DNA of 64,000 bases from Halogranum rubrum (GCF_900114455.1 NZ_FOTC01000001.1:769058-833057); one strand, 5' to 3'. Positions 36,329 through 45,950 are shown, counted from the first letter of the stretch. Notes: generated from the sequence alone by a model not told the origin. Made by a program: numbers and translations.

Positions 36329-36535
36329 TTACTCGTCGTCGCTCTCTTCGTGCTGGATCGTCTTGATCCGTGCGATCGTCTTCTTGAGTTCCTTGACGCG
36401 ACCGGGGTTATCCGGTGCACCACCCGCGGCCTGGACGGCCTTGGTGTTGAGCAGTTCGGTCTCGAGCTCTTCGAGCTCTGCCTCACGCTCTGCGGGCGTC
36501 ATGTCGCGGATCTCGTCGGGGTAGAGGATAGCCAT
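36329..36535 (-). CDS. rpl29: Ribosomal protein uL29
   Basis: The 68-residue protein has [20 protein letters not shown] near 12-31 and a [13 protein letters not shown] helix, a coiled two-helix fold at the exit tunnel. It overlaps uS3 by one base. Confidence 0.96.
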   Translation of the reverse strand: MAILYPDEIRDMTPAEREAELEELETELLNTKAVQAAGGAPDNPGRVKELKKTIARIKTIQHEESDDE

Positions 36536-37464
36536 TAGTTATCCTCCTCCTCGTCTTCGTCGGCTTCCATCTCGGCGACGAGGTCGGCAGCTTCCTGTTC
36601 GACCTCTTCGTCGAGTTCGTCGAGCTCTTCTTCGACGTCTTCGTCGTCGTCGTCGACGTCGCCCGTGGCGACCGGCTCTTCGTCGGTCTCCTCGACGACC
36701 TCTTCGACGACTTCCTCGTCGATTGCGGCTTCGGGGTCCTCTGCGGCACCCTCGTCGGGCACTTCGTCTGCGTCTTCGTCGACGTCCGGAATCTTCTCGT
36801 CTTCCGGCTCTTCGAGGAGGCCTTCGACGCCCTCGTCCGCTTCGATCTGTTCGACGGCTTCGACTTCGGCGTCCTCTGCGATGGCGAAGTCGTCCGGAAG
36901 CTGTGCTCCCGGCGGGATGATCTTCACCGTGACACCGATGGTGCCGAGCTTCATGACGGCGACGCCTTGACCCTCGTCGACGACGGTGTCGGCGGGTTCG
37001 CCGTTGTGCTTGATGTAGCCGCGGTTGAACTTCTCGATACGCGAACGGGCACCGGTGACCTTCCCCGCGAGGACGATTTCGGCGCCGAGTGCGCCGGCGT
37101 CCATGATGCGGTCGATGGTCGTGTGACCCGCTTTACGGAAGTACCAGCCACGCTCGAGTGCGTTGGCCAGTCGGTCCGCGACGATTCGCGCGTTGAGGTC
37201 GGGTTCGTCGACTTCCTGCACGTCGATCTGTGGGTCGTCGAGGTTGAACCGTTCCTGCAGTTCGCGCGTGATCTTGCGGATGTTCTTCCCGCCCTTGCCG
37301 ATGACCATACCGGGCTTCTCGGCTTTCAGGACGATCTGAGTTCCCATCGGGGTCTTGGCGACGTCCATGCCGCCGTAGCCCGCTCGACCGAGTTCGTCTG
37401 CGAAGAACTCGTCGATCTGGGACTTCTGCAGTCCGTCTTCGATGAATTGGTGTTCGTCTGCCAT
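36535..37464 (-). CDS. rps3: Ribosomal protein uS3 with long acidic tail
   Basis: The 309-residue protein holds a KH domain with VIGKGGKNI at about 54-62 and the S3 C-terminal domain to about residue 190. The following 120 residues are about half Asp/Glu with repeats such as [14 protein letters not shown] and [15 protein letters not shown]. The tail is extreme even for haloarchaea. uS3 lines the mRNA entry site. Confidence 0.95.
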   Translation of the reverse strand: MADEHQFIEDGLQKSQIDEFFADELGRAGYGGMDVAKTPMGTQIVLKAEKPGMVIGKGGKNIRKITRELQERFNLDDPQIDVQEVDEPDLNARIVADRLANALERGWYFRKAGHTTIDRIMDAGALGAEIVLAGKVTGARSRIEKFNRGYIKHNGEPADTVVDEGQGVAVMKLGTIGVTVKIIPPGAQLPDDFAIAEDAEVEAVEQIEADEGVEGLLEEPEDEKIPDVDEDADEVPDEGAAEDPEAAIDEEVVEEVVEETDEEPVATGDVDDDDEDVEEELDELDEEVEQEAADLVAEMEADEDEEEDN

Positions 37465-37922
37465 TATTCAGACTCCTCGATGATGAGTTCGACGTCACAG
37501 ATCGGCGTGTTCCACGGGTCGGCACGACCCATGGCGCGGGGCTTGCGACCCATTCGCTCGCCGGTCTTGTGTGCTGCGACGTGCATGATTGTCATGGCCT
37601 CGCCGTCGAAGCCCTGCTCGGTCGCGTTGTTGCGAACGTTTTCGAGCAGTTTGAGGAAGTCCTTGCTGGCCTTGTTCGGGTAGCGACCCGCGTCCCATCC
37701 GTCGATGTCGGAACGGTGTCCGACACCGGAGTTGTGCTGCTTGAACGGGACGGAGCGCTCGCCGTCGACGACGGCGTGCAGGTACTCCTCGGCATCGGCG
37801 ACGGTCATGCCCTTGATCTCGCGGGCGATGGCCTTGCTGTGCTTGATACTGATGGGCCGATCTCGGAGCATACCTTTGGCCGTGGTCTCCGGGTCGGCCT
37901 CGACGCTGTAGTTGATACCCAT
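37464..37922 (-). CDS. rpl22: Ribosomal protein uL22
   Basis: The 152-residue protein begins [20 protein letters not shown] and has [20 protein letters not shown], the tunnel-lining hairpin. It starts 3 nt after uS19 and overlaps uS3 by one base. Confidence 0.96.
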   Translation of the reverse strand: MGINYSVEADPETTAKGMLRDRPISIKHSKAIAREIKGMTVADAEEYLHAVVDGERSVPFKQHNSGVGHRSDIDGWDAGRYPNKASKDFLKLLENVRNNATEQGFDGEAMTIMHVAAHKTGERMGRKPRAMGRADPWNTPICDVELIIEESE

Positions 37923-37925
37923 GGC

Positions 37926-38348
37926 TTACTTGAGTGGCACGAACTTCGAGGACCGGGTCGCGCCGATACCGGCCTGGCCGTGGGTGACCGAGTTTCGGGT
38001 GAGCTGGAACTCGCCAAGGTAGTGGCCGATCATCTCGGGCTGAATCTTGACGCGTTCGAACTCCTGTCCGGTGTAGACGGCGAAGGTCAGGCCGACGAAC
38101 GAGGGAAGAATCGGCATGTCACGCAGGTGCGTGCGCACCGGGTTGTTTGCCGTCTCCTCCTCGGACTTGTCGCGGACCTTCTCGAGCAGTTTCTCGTGCT
38201 CGACGCCGAGTCCTCGTTTGATAGTTCGCCGCATCCGCGCGGGGAGCAGTTCTGCGACCTCGTCAAGCTCCATATCCTGCAGCTCGTCGAGCGTGTGACC
38301 GCGGTAGGTGAACTCACCTTCACGGCCGGTTCGGTATTCCGAGCTCAT
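37926..38348 (-). CDS. rps19: Ribosomal protein uS19
   Basis: The 140-residue protein begins [20 protein letters not shown]. Near 79-101 it has the [20 protein letters not shown] core. It contacts the A-site finger. TAATG-like single-base overlap with uL2. Confidence 0.96.
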   Translation of the reverse strand: MSSEYRTGREGEFTYRGHTLDELQDMELDEVAELLPARMRRTIKRGLGVEHEKLLEKVRDKSEEETANNPVRTHLRDMPILPSFVGLTFAVYTGQEFERVKIQPEMIGHYLGEFQLTRNSVTHGQAGIGATRSSKFVPLK

Positions 38349-39079
38349 TATTTGTTCCCTGCCTTACCGCCTCGACCGGTGCGCTTCGATGCGATGTCAC
38401 CGACCTTGCGGCCTGGGGGTGCGTTTCGCGAGACGGACTTCGGCTTGCCGGGGTGCTGGCGGCCGCCGCCACCGAACGGGTGGTCGACGGCGTTCATCGC
38501 CACACCACGGACGCGAGGCCACTTCGTCCCACGGGCCTTCATCTTGTGATGTTTGTTTCCTGCCTTGACGAACGGCTTTTCGGTGCGGCCACCGCCGGCC
38601 ACGACACCGATGGTCGCGCGGCAGTCGGGGTTGAGCCGCTTGACCTGGCCACTCGGCAGCTTGACGACCGCGACGTGGCGGTCGTGGCTGAGAAGCTGTG
38701 CGGAGACGCCCGAGGAACGGGCGAACTTGCCGCCGTCACCGGGCTGACGCTCGACGTTGCAGACGGGAACCCCTTCCGGGATTTCCGAGAGCGGGAGCGT
38801 GTTCCCGGGTTTGATCTCTGCTGTGACACCGACCTGGATGGTCTCGCCGACGGTCACACCCTCGGGGATGAGGATGAGCCGCTGGTCACCGTCGTCGAAC
38901 TCGACGGCGGCGATGGGTGCGCTCCGTGCCGGGTCGTGCTCGATGTCGACGACCGTACCGGAGACGGTGTCTTCTTCTTCGGACTTCTTGTGCGATAGTT
39001 CGGCCTTGTAGCGGTGCGACGGTGCCCGGAAGGTGGGCGTACCGCGACCACGACGCTGACCTTGAATGCGACGTCCCAT
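38348..39079 (-). CDS. rpl2: Ribosomal protein uL2
   Basis: The 243-residue protein begins [20 protein letters not shown]. It has the [20 protein letters not shown] motif near the peptidyl-transferase centre, with the conserved histidine. Confidence 0.97.
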   Translation of the reverse strand: MGRRIQGQRRGRGTPTFRAPSHRYKAELSHKKSEEEDTVSGTVVDIEHDPARSAPIAAVEFDDGDQRLILIPEGVTVGETIQVGVTAEIKPGNTLPLSEIPEGVPVCNVERQPGDGGKFARSSGVSAQLLSHDRHVAVVKLPSGQVKRLNPDCRATIGVVAGGGRTEKPFVKAGNKHHKMKARGTKWPRVRGVAMNAVDHPFGGGGRQHPGKPKSVSRNAPPGRKVGDIASKRTGRGGKAGNK

Positions 39080-39082
39080 AGA

Positions 39083-39334
39083 TTAGAACACCCCGATTCG
39101 CGAGGCGACTTCCTGTGCGTCGTCGTCCTCGCCCAGCGTGACGGTTGCTTTCTTCTTCCCCTTCGGAGTGACCTGTGTGTTGACCTTCTGGACGGCCACT
39201 TCGTAGCGGGATTCGATCTCGTCGACGATTTCGCCCTTGTGCGCGTCGATGTGGACGATGAACTGGAGCTTGTTGTCGAAGTCCATCTGGTTCATCGCCT
39301 TCTCGGTCACGAGGGGATGCTCGATGACGCTCAT
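39083..39334 (-). CDS. rpl23: Ribosomal protein uL23
   Basis: The 83-residue protein begins MSVIEHPLVTEKAMNQMDFD and has VDEIESRYEVAVQKVNTQVT in the middle. It is the docking site for SRP at the exit tunnel. It overlaps uL4 by ATGA. Confidence 0.96.
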   Translation of the reverse strand: MSVIEHPLVTEKAMNQMDFDNKLQFIVHIDAHKGEIVDEIESRYEVAVQKVNTQVTPKGKKKATVTLGEDDDAQEVASRIGVF

Positions 39335-40077
39335 CGGTCAGCCACCTCTTCGAGTGCGCTCTCGGTGAAGATCGTCAGGCGACCGGCGTGCGTACCGGGC
39401 GCGAGGTCCTCTGCGCTGACGTCCGCCGCCGTGGCGACGTCGGCACCGGCGAGGTTCCGCGCTGCGCGCGACGGTTTCTCGCTGGTGACGAACAGGATCG
39501 ACTTGGGTCGCTTGTACTTGCGACCACGCGTCTTCCCGCGGCCAGCCTTGACCTTCTTGTTCTCGTCGGATCGCTCGACGTCGGCGTAGACGCCGAGCGT
39601 CTGGAGCAGGTCGACGACTTCCTGCGTCTTCAGCAGGTCTTCGAAGTCGTCGGAGACGACGAGCGGCAGTTCGAGGTCGTCGTCGAACTGGTGTCCGCGT
39701 TCGCTGACGAGTTCGGGGTTCGCCGTCGCGGCGAGTGCCGAGCGGACAGCGAGTTTGCGCTCCTTGTCGTTGATCTTCTTGCCCAGTTCCTTCTCGACCT
39801 TCGGCGGGTGTGCCTTGCGCCCGCTGACTGCGTGCGGGACACGTCGGGCGACACCGTTCTCACGTGGGTCGTGCGACATCCCGCGGCCGCTACCGAGCGA
39901 CTCGGCGGGGGTTCGCATCCCAGCGAGTTTGTCTGCACCGTAGGCCTGTTTCCGGTTTGCCTGTGCGGCGAGCACGGCGCGCTTGATGAGGTCCGGACGG
40001 TAGTGCGTCTCGAAGACCTCGGGCAGCTCAAGCGTGCCAGCGTCGTCGCCGTTCAGGTCACGAATTGTTGCCTGCAT
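39331..40077 (-). CDS. rpl4: Ribosomal protein uL4
   Basis: The 248-residue protein begins MQATIRDLNGDDAGTLELPE. The SGRKAHPPKVEKELGKKIND segment near residues 85-104 is the internal loop of archaeal L4. It lines the exit tunnel. It overlaps uL23. Confidence 0.96.
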   Translation of the reverse strand: MQATIRDLNGDDAGTLELPEVFETHYRPDLIKRAVLAAQANRKQAYGADKLAGMRTPAESLGSGRGMSHDPRENGVARRVPHAVSGRKAHPPKVEKELGKKINDKERKLAVRSALAATANPELVSERGHQFDDDLELPLVVSDDFEDLLKTQEVVDLLQTLGVYADVERSDENKKVKAGRGKTRGRKYKRPKSILFVTSEKPSRAARNLAGADVATAADVSAEDLAPGTHAGRLTIFTESALEEVADR

Positions 40078-40080
40078 GAT

Positions 40081-41097
40081 TTATCCCTGGTTCGATGCGG
40101 TTGAAACGTAGCGCACCTCGGGGTCGAGGCGCGGCTGGTCGTTCGGTCGGACTGCCGGGCGGAAGCGGATGAGCCGCTTGTTCGGGCCCGGAAGCGACCC
40201 TTTGATCAGCGCGTAGTTGCCGGTGACTTCGCCGTAGTTGACGAAGCCGCCGTCGACGGAGGCGTCGTCGCCTTCGCCGACGTCGATGAGGCGCTTGTTG
40301 AGTTCCGTCCGCTGGTGGTAGCCCATCTGACCCTGCTGCGGAACCGTCGAGCGAACGCGGCTCGGGTTCCACGGGCCGAGGTTACCGATGCGACGCCGCC
40401 ATCCCTGGCGGGCGTGCTTCCCCTTCCGCTTCTGGACGCCCCAGCGTTTGACGGGACCCTGGGTCCCTTTCCCTTTCGTGACACCGCTCACGTCGAGGTA
40501 CTCGCCGGGACGGAACACGTCGTCCATCGAGTGTTCGCCGCCTGCCTCGACGAGTTCGAGTGCGTAGTCCGCACGCTCGTCGAGAGAACCGCCACCGACG
40601 CGAGTCTCCATCACGTCGGGCTTCTTCTTCGGGACGTTCTTGAGTGCACTCGGGACGGTGTGGGTGATCATCCGCAGATCGTCCACTTTGCCGTCGTCGA
40701 GGAGTGCACGCAGTTCGTCTGCGTCCTCGTCGAAGGTACTCTCCGCCGGGAGGTCGAGGGTCCGGTCGAGTTCCTCGTGGAACTCGGTGGTCCAAACCTC
40801 GGTCACCGGCTTCTTACCGTACGCCGTGTCTTTGTAGGCTCGCAGAGCGACCGCCCGCATCGGGGGCGTCTCGACGACCGTGACGGGAACCGACTCCTCC
40901 ATTCCCTCTCGCGGGGAGTTGGATTCGTCGTTCACCATCACGACGTGGGTCATGCCGGCCTTGTAACCGGCGAAGCCCTGCAGCGCAGGCGAGCCCTCAT
41001 CGTCCGGCCAAGACCGGATACGAGGGACTTCACTCGCCGCGCGCTTGCGCGGGCCGAAGCCCATTGAACCTTTTCGTGGTCTGCTTGGTTGTGGCAT
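40081..41097 (-). CDS. rpl3: Ribosomal protein uL3
   Basis: The 338-residue protein begins MPQPSRPRKGSMGFGPRKRA. The VKRWGVQKRKGKHARQGWRR loop near 215-235 reaches the peptidyl-transferase region. It starts 4 nt after the SPOUT methylase gene, so both share a transcript. Confidence 0.97.
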   Translation of the reverse strand: MPQPSRPRKGSMGFGPRKRAASEVPRIRSWPDDEGSPALQGFAGYKAGMTHVVMVNDESNSPREGMEESVPVTVVETPPMRAVALRAYKDTAYGKKPVTEVWTTEFHEELDRTLDLPAESTFDEDADELRALLDDGKVDDLRMITHTVPSALKNVPKKKPDVMETRVGGGSLDERADYALELVEAGGEHSMDDVFRPGEYLDVSGVTKGKGTQGPVKRWGVQKRKGKHARQGWRRRIGNLGPWNPSRVRSTVPQQGQMGYHQRTELNKRLIDVGEGDDASVDGGFVNYGEVTGNYALIKGSLPGPNKRLIRFRPAVRPNDQPRLDPEVRYVSTASNQG

Positions 41098-41101
41098 TGT
41101 T

Positions 41102-41950
41102 TCACTCCGTGAGTGTCAGGCAGGCGAGTGAGGCGAACATCGCTTCTTCCGTTCGCACCACCTCGCTGCCCTGTCGCGGAATCGTATTTAGCCAGAGGTC
41201 GAACCCGCTGTCGGGTCCGACGCTCGCCCCACCGGTACTGGTGGGGAGGTCCTCGACGGCGATGTCGAGGATGTCCGGAAGCCCTCGTCCGGGGGATCCG
41301 AAGACGACGGTCATCCCGTCGTCGAGACGCCCGACGAGCGACGACAGTCGCGAGACGGAGAGCTTCTCTCCGTGGCGCGACGTCGCGATGCGTACGCCGG
41401 CGTCGTCCCGGGTGAGCGCTTCGGCGAGGTCCGTGCGTTCGACGACGTACCCCGACGGGGCTTCGTCGACGATTCGCGCGCGGACCGGTTCTCGCGAAGA
41501 GATCCTGACGGTGACGCGCTCTCCCTCGCCCACCGACATTCCGTCGGGGGTGATGAGGGAGATCGGGTGTTGCATTCCGCAATTGACCCGGACGCGGCCT
41601 TCAGGTCCGACCTCGGTCACGATTCCCTGTGTTAACGACCCCGAACCGTCTGATTCGGAGCCGGTCTGTGGGGAGACGCGCAGGGGCGGGAGTACACCCA
41701 CGTACTCGAGTTCGTCGCGAACGTCCCAGGCCTCCTGACGGAGGTAGGGGGGCGTCACGGCGTATTCGAGTACGGTGGTGACGAACTCACCACCCCAGCG
41801 GCTCTCGCCTTCCCGGTCGGGGAAGACGACGAGTCTGTCCGCCCGGAACACCGTCGCCGCGCGGGCGACGTAGCCGAGCTTGCGAGTTGCCTCGCGTTTG
41901 TCCTCGGCTTCCCGGACGAGTGAAGACGGCACGCATATGGTCTGCGTCAT
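41102..41950 (-). CDS. SPOUT-family RNA methyltransferase (putative)
   Basis: The 282-residue protein begins MTQTICVPSSLVREAEDKRE. It has the trefoil-knot pattern with VVFGSPGRGLPDIL near residues 218-231 and NTIPRQGSEVVRTEEAMFAS near the C terminus, which form the SAM pocket. An inserted OB-like domain (about 95-170) is typical of the archaeal DUF171 group. ATG 41950 is taken over 42004 by sequence fit. It precedes uL3 by 4 nt, so it heads the ribosomal operon and may act on rRNA. Confidence 0.82.
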   Translation of the reverse strand: MTQTICVPSSLVREAEDKREATRKLGYVARAATVFRADRLVVFPDREGESRWGGEFVTTVLEYAVTPPYLRQEAWDVRDELEYVGVLPPLRVSPQTGSESDGSGSLTQGIVTEVGPEGRVRVNCGMQHPISLITPDGMSVGEGERVTVRISSREPVRARIVDEAPSGYVVERTDLAEALTRDDAGVRIATSRHGEKLSVSRLSSLVGRLDDGMTVVFGSPGRGLPDILDIAVEDLPTSTGGASVGPDSGFDLWLNTIPRQGSEVVRTEEAMFASLACLTLTE

Positions 41951-42186
41951 GGCCGTCTTTTGGCGTCTCGCCACTAGACTGTAGCGATTGTACCGGAGCC
42001 TCACCTAAAAGAGTAGCGAATGTAATTCGCACTTGTGAGGCCGTCACATGCGCGTTCGTAGGGGTTTCGTGTGACAGACTCTCGTGCGATGAACCCGCAC
42101 GTCGGCGGTCGATTCTAGGTGATTTCGGAACCCTTAATAAGTAATCTCCAGTTAGGATTAGTTGTAGCACGACGCGGTACGGACGT

Positions 42187-42257
42187 GCACTGATAGTGTA
42201 GTGGTATCACGTGACCTTGCCATGGTCACAACCTGGGTTCAAATCCCAGTCAGTGCA
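42187..42257 (+). tRNA. tRNA-Gly (GCC anticodon), copy 1
   Basis: A 71-nt cloverleaf has acceptor GCACTGA/TCAGTGC and anticodon arm GTGACC-TTGCCAT-GGTCAC, giving GCC. The discriminator base is A. An identical copy starts 18 nt after its end. Confidence 0.97.
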
Positions 42258-42275
42258 CTCCAACACCGCTTGCTC

Positions 42276-42346
42276 GCACTGATAGTGTAGTGGTATCACG
42301 TGACCTTGCCATGGTCACAACCTGGGTTCAAATCCCAGTCAGTGCA
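42276..42346 (+). tRNA. tRNA-Gly (GCC anticodon), copy 2
   Basis: This 71-nt gene is identical to the copy at 42187-42257. Two tRNA-derived modules follow it at 42421-42491 and 42567-42641. Confidence 0.97.
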
Positions 42347-42420
42347 TTTTCCTGATTCTAACGCACAAGCGGCGCGTCTCGTCGCGCCGAAACTTCGTGA
42401 ATCAGTGAAAATCTCGACGC

Positions 42421-42491
42421 TGGGATTTGAATCAGGGAACGTCGCGAGCGCAGCGAGCAGAGTGACCGTGGTTCAAATCCCAGTCAGTGCA
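42421..42491 (+). repeat. tRNA-Gly-derived module 1 (inverted T-arm plus 3' end)
   Basis: The left arm TGGGATTTGAA at 42421-42431 is the reverse complement of TTCAAATCCCA at 42472-42482, a perfect 11-bp inverted pair. From 42470 to 42491 the sequence equals the 3' end of the tRNA-Gly gene over 22 nt, T arm through discriminator. The 40 nt between contain GAGCGCAGCGAGCAG. The 74 nt between the tRNA and the module hold nothing recognised. Confidence 0.75.
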
Positions 42492-42566
42492 CTTCTCCGA
42501 ATTTCACACACCGAGCAGCGCGTCTTGGCGCGCTGCGACGTGCTAATGCGGTGTGTGCGGTACGCT

Positions 42567-42641
42567 GGGATTTGAATCAGGGAGGTCGCAGTCTCGCGAA
42601 CGTCAGTGAGCGAGGAAGCGTCCGACCGTGGTTCAAATCCC
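42567..42641 (+). repeat. tRNA-Gly-derived module 2
   Basis: The left arm GGGATTTGAA at 42567-42576 pairs with TTCAAATCCC at 42632-42641, and the left arm is followed by TCAGGGA as in module 1. The internal spacer is longer and the 3' match ends after the T arm. The module is thus a more decayed copy. Nothing further is seen before the gene at 42766. Confidence 0.7.
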
Positions 42642-42765
42642 GTTAGTATCGGTGACTTCTCCGCAGTGACGTCGTTACCAGTTTGTCCCCCGCGCACGCG
42701 ACGCGCGACGCACGCGCAAAGGTCGTAACGCAACCACTTTCGGCGACGACGACGCAAACTCGCCA

Positions 42766-43236
42766 ATGGACTCACAGGCTGTCGCCGACGATTTGCTGTA
42801 CTTCGAGGACCTCGATTCCGACGCCGTCTGGACGTTCGGCGAGGAGACACTGACTCGTGAGGCAATCGTCGACTTCGCCGAGCAGTACGACCCACAACCG
42901 TTCCACGTCGACGACGAGGCTGCCGAGCGGTCGATGTTCGGCGAACTCGTCGCCAGCGGTCTGCACACGTATTGCGTCTGCAACGGGATGGCGACGCGGG
43001 CGTTTTTCCAGGAGGTGGCGTTCCTCTGCGGCCGCGGCCTCGACGACTTCCGGTGGCACCGACCCGTCTACCCCGGAGACACCCTCTCGGGGTGGGTCGA
43101 ACTCGGCGAGATGCGTGTCTCGGAGTCGACTCCAGAGCGAGGCTACGTCGACGTCCACATCACCGGCGTCAACCAACACGACGAGACGGTAATCTCGTGG
43201 ACGGCCTTGGCGCTCGTCGCGCGAAGAGAGGACTGA
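42766..43236 (+). CDS. MaoC-like hydratase
   Basis: The 156-residue hot-dog-fold protein has the (R)-hydratase motif YDPQPFHVD with Asp42 and His47 as the catalytic pair, and a matching SGLHTYCV helix. It likely hydrates enoyl-CoA-type thioesters, or is a structural relative. ATG 42766 fits. It stands alone, convergent with the gene at 43253. Confidence 0.88.
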   Translation: MDSQAVADDLLYFEDLDSDAVWTFGEETLTREAIVDFAEQYDPQPFHVDDEAAERSMFGELVASGLHTYCVCNGMATRAFFQEVAFLCGRGLDDFRWHRPVYPGDTLSGWVELGEMRVSESTPERGYVDVHITGVNQHDETVISWTALALVARRED

Positions 43237-43252
43237 ACAGAACCAGTTCCAG

Positions 43253-43555
43253 TTACTCGTCGCCGACGCCGTCCGCCGCCTCGGGTTCGATGCCGAGCGA
43301 GAGCGTCTCGGCCGTCTCGATGCGGACGACCCCGTCGAGTTCACAGAGGTCGTCGACAGCGGGTTGGGGAAGCACTACGAGATGAGCGGAGAACCCGAGG
43401 TCACGGTCGACGGAGCCATCGAGGTCGGTGACCGTCGCCGCGAGTTCGTCGAGTCGGTCGTCGTCGTCGAGTTCGACCACGAGCGAGACGGACTCGCCCG
43501 CCACTGGGTCTTCACGAATCCGTCGGACGGGATGCGAGAGATACAGGTCGGACAT
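43253..43555 (-). CDS. Small conserved protein, unknown
   Basis: The 100-residue acidic protein is not recognised. It has the pattern of a short alpha/beta fold: SVSLVVELDDDDRLDELAAT, an AHLVVLPQPAVDDLCEL middle and a GVVRIETAETLSL strand. It may be co-transcribed with the YihY gene, 52 nt upstream on the same strand. Confidence 0.65.
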   Translation of the reverse strand: MSDLYLSHPVRRIREDPVAGESVSLVVELDDDDRLDELAATVTDLDGSVDRDLGFSAHLVVLPQPAVDDLCELDGVVRIETAETLSLGIEPEAADGVGDE

Positions 43556-43607
43556 ACCGAAGAGTGCCCGCCGAGCGGCAAAAGTGCGCTGTCTTCGACG
43601 GAGCGGG

Positions 43608-44681
43608 TCAGTCCGTGGCGTCGTTCGTCGCCTGTTCGCCGGACTGGTCGATGTCGCGGGGCGACCATCGGAGTTCCAAGCCCACCGTTCCGTCGACGAA
43701 GCCCAGTCGTGAGGACTCGGTGTCCGTCTCGTAGCGTTGTGGGGACGGGAGCGTCACCGACCTGCCTCCGACGGAGATGACCACCTCCTCGTCTCGGTCG
43801 AGCAGTCGTTTCAACTCCGTGAGCGAGGCGACGACTTCCTGTCGCGTCGGGCGGTCTCGCTTGTCGGATGGCCTGATACCGCCGATGACGGGTTCGATGT
43901 TGACGTCGGCACTGCGGTTCGAGAGGACGGCGTTGACGACGGCACCGAGGAGGATGACGAGGCCACTGAAGTAGAGCCACGTCAAGAGGACGAGGATACC
44001 GCCGACGACGCTCTTGTCGCCGCTCTGTGAGTAGATGTTGAACAACGTCTCGAAGGTGACGAGTCCGACGGCGGCGAAGGCAGTTCCGGGCAGCACCTCG
44101 GCGACACTCACGTCGGTGTCGGGGAAGATGTAGTACATCGGAAAGAACGTGACCGAGAGACCGACGACGAGGAGGAGTCGAGAGAGCACCCACACGAGGA
44201 TGCCGTCGTTGCCGACGGGGAGGACCGACTGGACGACGATGGCGGTGACGATGGCGATGCCGAAGGTGACGAGGACGATGACGCCGTCGGAGAGTTGGTC
44301 GCCGAGGGTGTTGGCCGTCTCCGTCTCGTAGATGTCCGAGAACGCGGTGTCGAGGCCGCGGAAGATACGGAGCGTCCCCCAGACGAGCACGAGTCCACCG
44401 ACGATGGTCAACCCCGTCGACCCCCCGGCGGTTTGGAGTTCGTCGAGGAGCAACTGCTGAGCGCCCGGTGTCAACACCGCCTCGATGAGGGCGATAAAGC
44501 CGTCTTCGAGCGAGCGGTTGCCGACGGCGGAAATCGCCGCCAAGACGAGCAAGAGAAGCGGTAAAAGCGAGATGAACGCGTGGTAGGCGATACTACCGGC
44601 GAGGAACGTGACTTTCTCGACACGAATCTCCGTGACGATGGCACGCCCCACGGTCAGCCCACGCTCGATACGAGAATCCAT
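43608..44681 (-). CDS. YihY/BrkB-family membrane protein
   Basis: The 357-residue protein has six transmembrane helices, with the YihY pattern FLAGSIAYHAFISLLPLLLL near 27-46, WGTLRIFRGLDTAFSDIYE and LTWLYFSGLVILLGAVVNAV. The C-terminal 100 residues are soluble. The role is unclear, sometimes called inner-membrane transporter-like and formerly misnamed RNase BN. ATG 44681 (MDSRIERGLTVGRAIV) is chosen because it directly precedes the first helix. A second family member lies at 60842. Confidence 0.88.
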   Translation of the reverse strand: MDSRIERGLTVGRAIVTEIRVEKVTFLAGSIAYHAFISLLPLLLLVLAAISAVGNRSLEDGFIALIEAVLTPGAQQLLLDELQTAGGSTGLTIVGGLVLVWGTLRIFRGLDTAFSDIYETETANTLGDQLSDGVIVLVTFGIAIVTAIVVQSVLPVGNDGILVWVLSRLLLVVGLSVTFFPMYYIFPDTDVSVAEVLPGTAFAAVGLVTFETLFNIYSQSGDKSVVGGILVLLTWLYFSGLVILLGAVVNAVLSNRSADVNIEPVIGGIRPSDKRDRPTRQEVVASLTELKRLLDRDEEVVISVGGRSVTLPSPQRYETDTESSRLGFVDGTVGLELRWSPRDIDQSGEQATNDATD

Positions 44682-44768
44682 TGAACGAGAGGTAACACGG
44701 CTGACGAGAAAAGCGTGCGGGAGCAACCGACCCGGACAGTTAGGTTGTCCGAGAGCGAGAGAAGAGAC

Positions 44769-45095
44769 ATGACAGTCATCGCACTCTTGAGTGTCGCACC
44801 GGTCGTCGAAGGCAGTATGTCGGGCGAAGTCGCCAAGGCAGTGGCCGCACTCGACGACTTCGACGTCTCCTACGAGACGAACCCGATGGGGACGGTCATC
44901 GAAGCAGACGACGTCGACACCTTGCTCTCGGCCGTCGCAGCGGCGCACAAAGCCGTCGACGGCGACCGGGTCAGTACGTTCCTGAAGATAGACGACAAGC
45001 GAACGGTCGACCAGACGGCTCGTGACAAAGTCGACGCCGTCGAGTCACATCTTGGCCGGGAAGCGAAGCGGGAACGAGAGTCTCTCAGTGAGTAA
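44769..45095 (+). CDS. MTH1187-family thiamine-binding protein
   Basis: The 108-residue COG0011-type protein begins MTVIALLSVAPVVEGSMSGE and has NPMGTVIEADDVDTLLSAV. Members bind thiamine pyrimidine or similar ligands in tetramers. Its ATG is 87 nt from the divergent YihY start. It overlaps the HTH-10 regulator at 45085 by 11 nt, tail to tail. Confidence 0.87.
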   Translation: MTVIALLSVAPVVEGSMSGEVAKAVAALDDFDVSYETNPMGTVIEADDVDTLLSAVAAAHKAVDGDRVSTFLKIDDKRTVDQTARDKVDAVESHLGREAKRERESLSE

Positions 45096-45738
45096 ATCGT
45101 GAGCCGTCTTCGATGACTTGCATGAGGACCTTCGCCGTCCCGCGACGGAGGCGCTCCGACATGGCCTGTTGGGAGATGCCGACGTCGGCGGCGAGTTCGG
45201 CGAGCGTCACCTCGCGAGGAATCGAGTAGTACCCGCGCCCGATTGCGAGGCGGAGTGCCTCGTGCTGTTCGTCGGTGAGGTTGAACGCGGACTCCGCGAC
45301 GCGGTTGGTGAGTTCCGAGATACGACGGACGTCGAACGAGATGTCTTCGTCCACACATCGCTCGCGGAACTTCGTCGCGTGCGCTCGCGTCGGAAACAGC
45401 AGTTGAAAGCTCCACGGGTTGCTCCCGTAGCCTTCGAGGACGGTGGCGTCCGACGCCGAGAGTGCCGAGACGAATCCACCCATCGTTTCCCAGTACACGC
45501 GGTACAGCCGACGGTCCTCGACGGCGGCGACTAGTTCGAGTCGGTCGACCGTCTCGTGGGCTCTCACCGACGATTCGAACGTGTCGAAGTCTGCTGTCGT
45601 CGCCCAAAAGTACGGGATGATTCCGTCACCAATCGGGACGACCTGTTCGAGTTCGATGTGGCTCTCGGGAACCGACTCGGTCGCTTGCCCGATTTCGAGG
45701 CTTTTTATCGGGACGTCGAGTTCGACCAGAATCGCCAT
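45085..45738 (-). CDS. HTH-10 (Bat-type) transcription regulator 1
   Basis: The 217-residue haloarchaeal regulator has an N-terminal sensor half (MAILVELDVPIKSLEIGQAT, VVPIGDGIIPYFWA). The C-terminal HTH-10 domain has LTDEQHEALRLAIGRGYYSI near 155 and VTLAELAADVGISQQAMSER as the recognition helices. The effector is unknown. ATG 45738 is chosen. A close paralog is at 45951. Confidence 0.92.
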   Translation of the reverse strand: MAILVELDVPIKSLEIGQATESVPESHIELEQVVPIGDGIIPYFWATTADFDTFESSVRAHETVDRLELVAAVEDRRLYRVYWETMGGFVSALSASDATVLEGYGSNPWSFQLLFPTRAHATKFRERCVDEDISFDVRRISELTNRVAESAFNLTDEQHEALRLAIGRGYYSIPREVTLAELAADVGISQQAMSERLRRGTAKVLMQVIEDGSRFTH

Positions 45739-45950
45739 CGTTAGTGGGAATACAAACCGGTGACTATTCGAAACTCGTCGATGCGAGCAAAGGGGATAGA
45801 CCAAAGACTAGGACATCTCACGGTTACCTAGTCAATGACGAGCGAGCCATAGAAAGATTCCCTTCGATGTCGAAGGACGTATTTGGGTGCATGCAGGTTC
45901 GTTCTTCGATGCCGAACGTGTTTATTAATCGTCGGTTCTGTCGCGCGTCG

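Noticed and set aside
36665-36970. Serine-rich plus-strand frame opposite the uS3 tail
   Set aside because: It is the mirror of the Asp/Glu-rich codons of the uS3 tail.
44769-45095. Toxin-antitoxin or defence module in the 42.7-48 kb accessory-like stretch
   Set aside because: No paired toxin and antitoxin, nuclease, or restriction motif is present. The genes are metabolic or regulatory.
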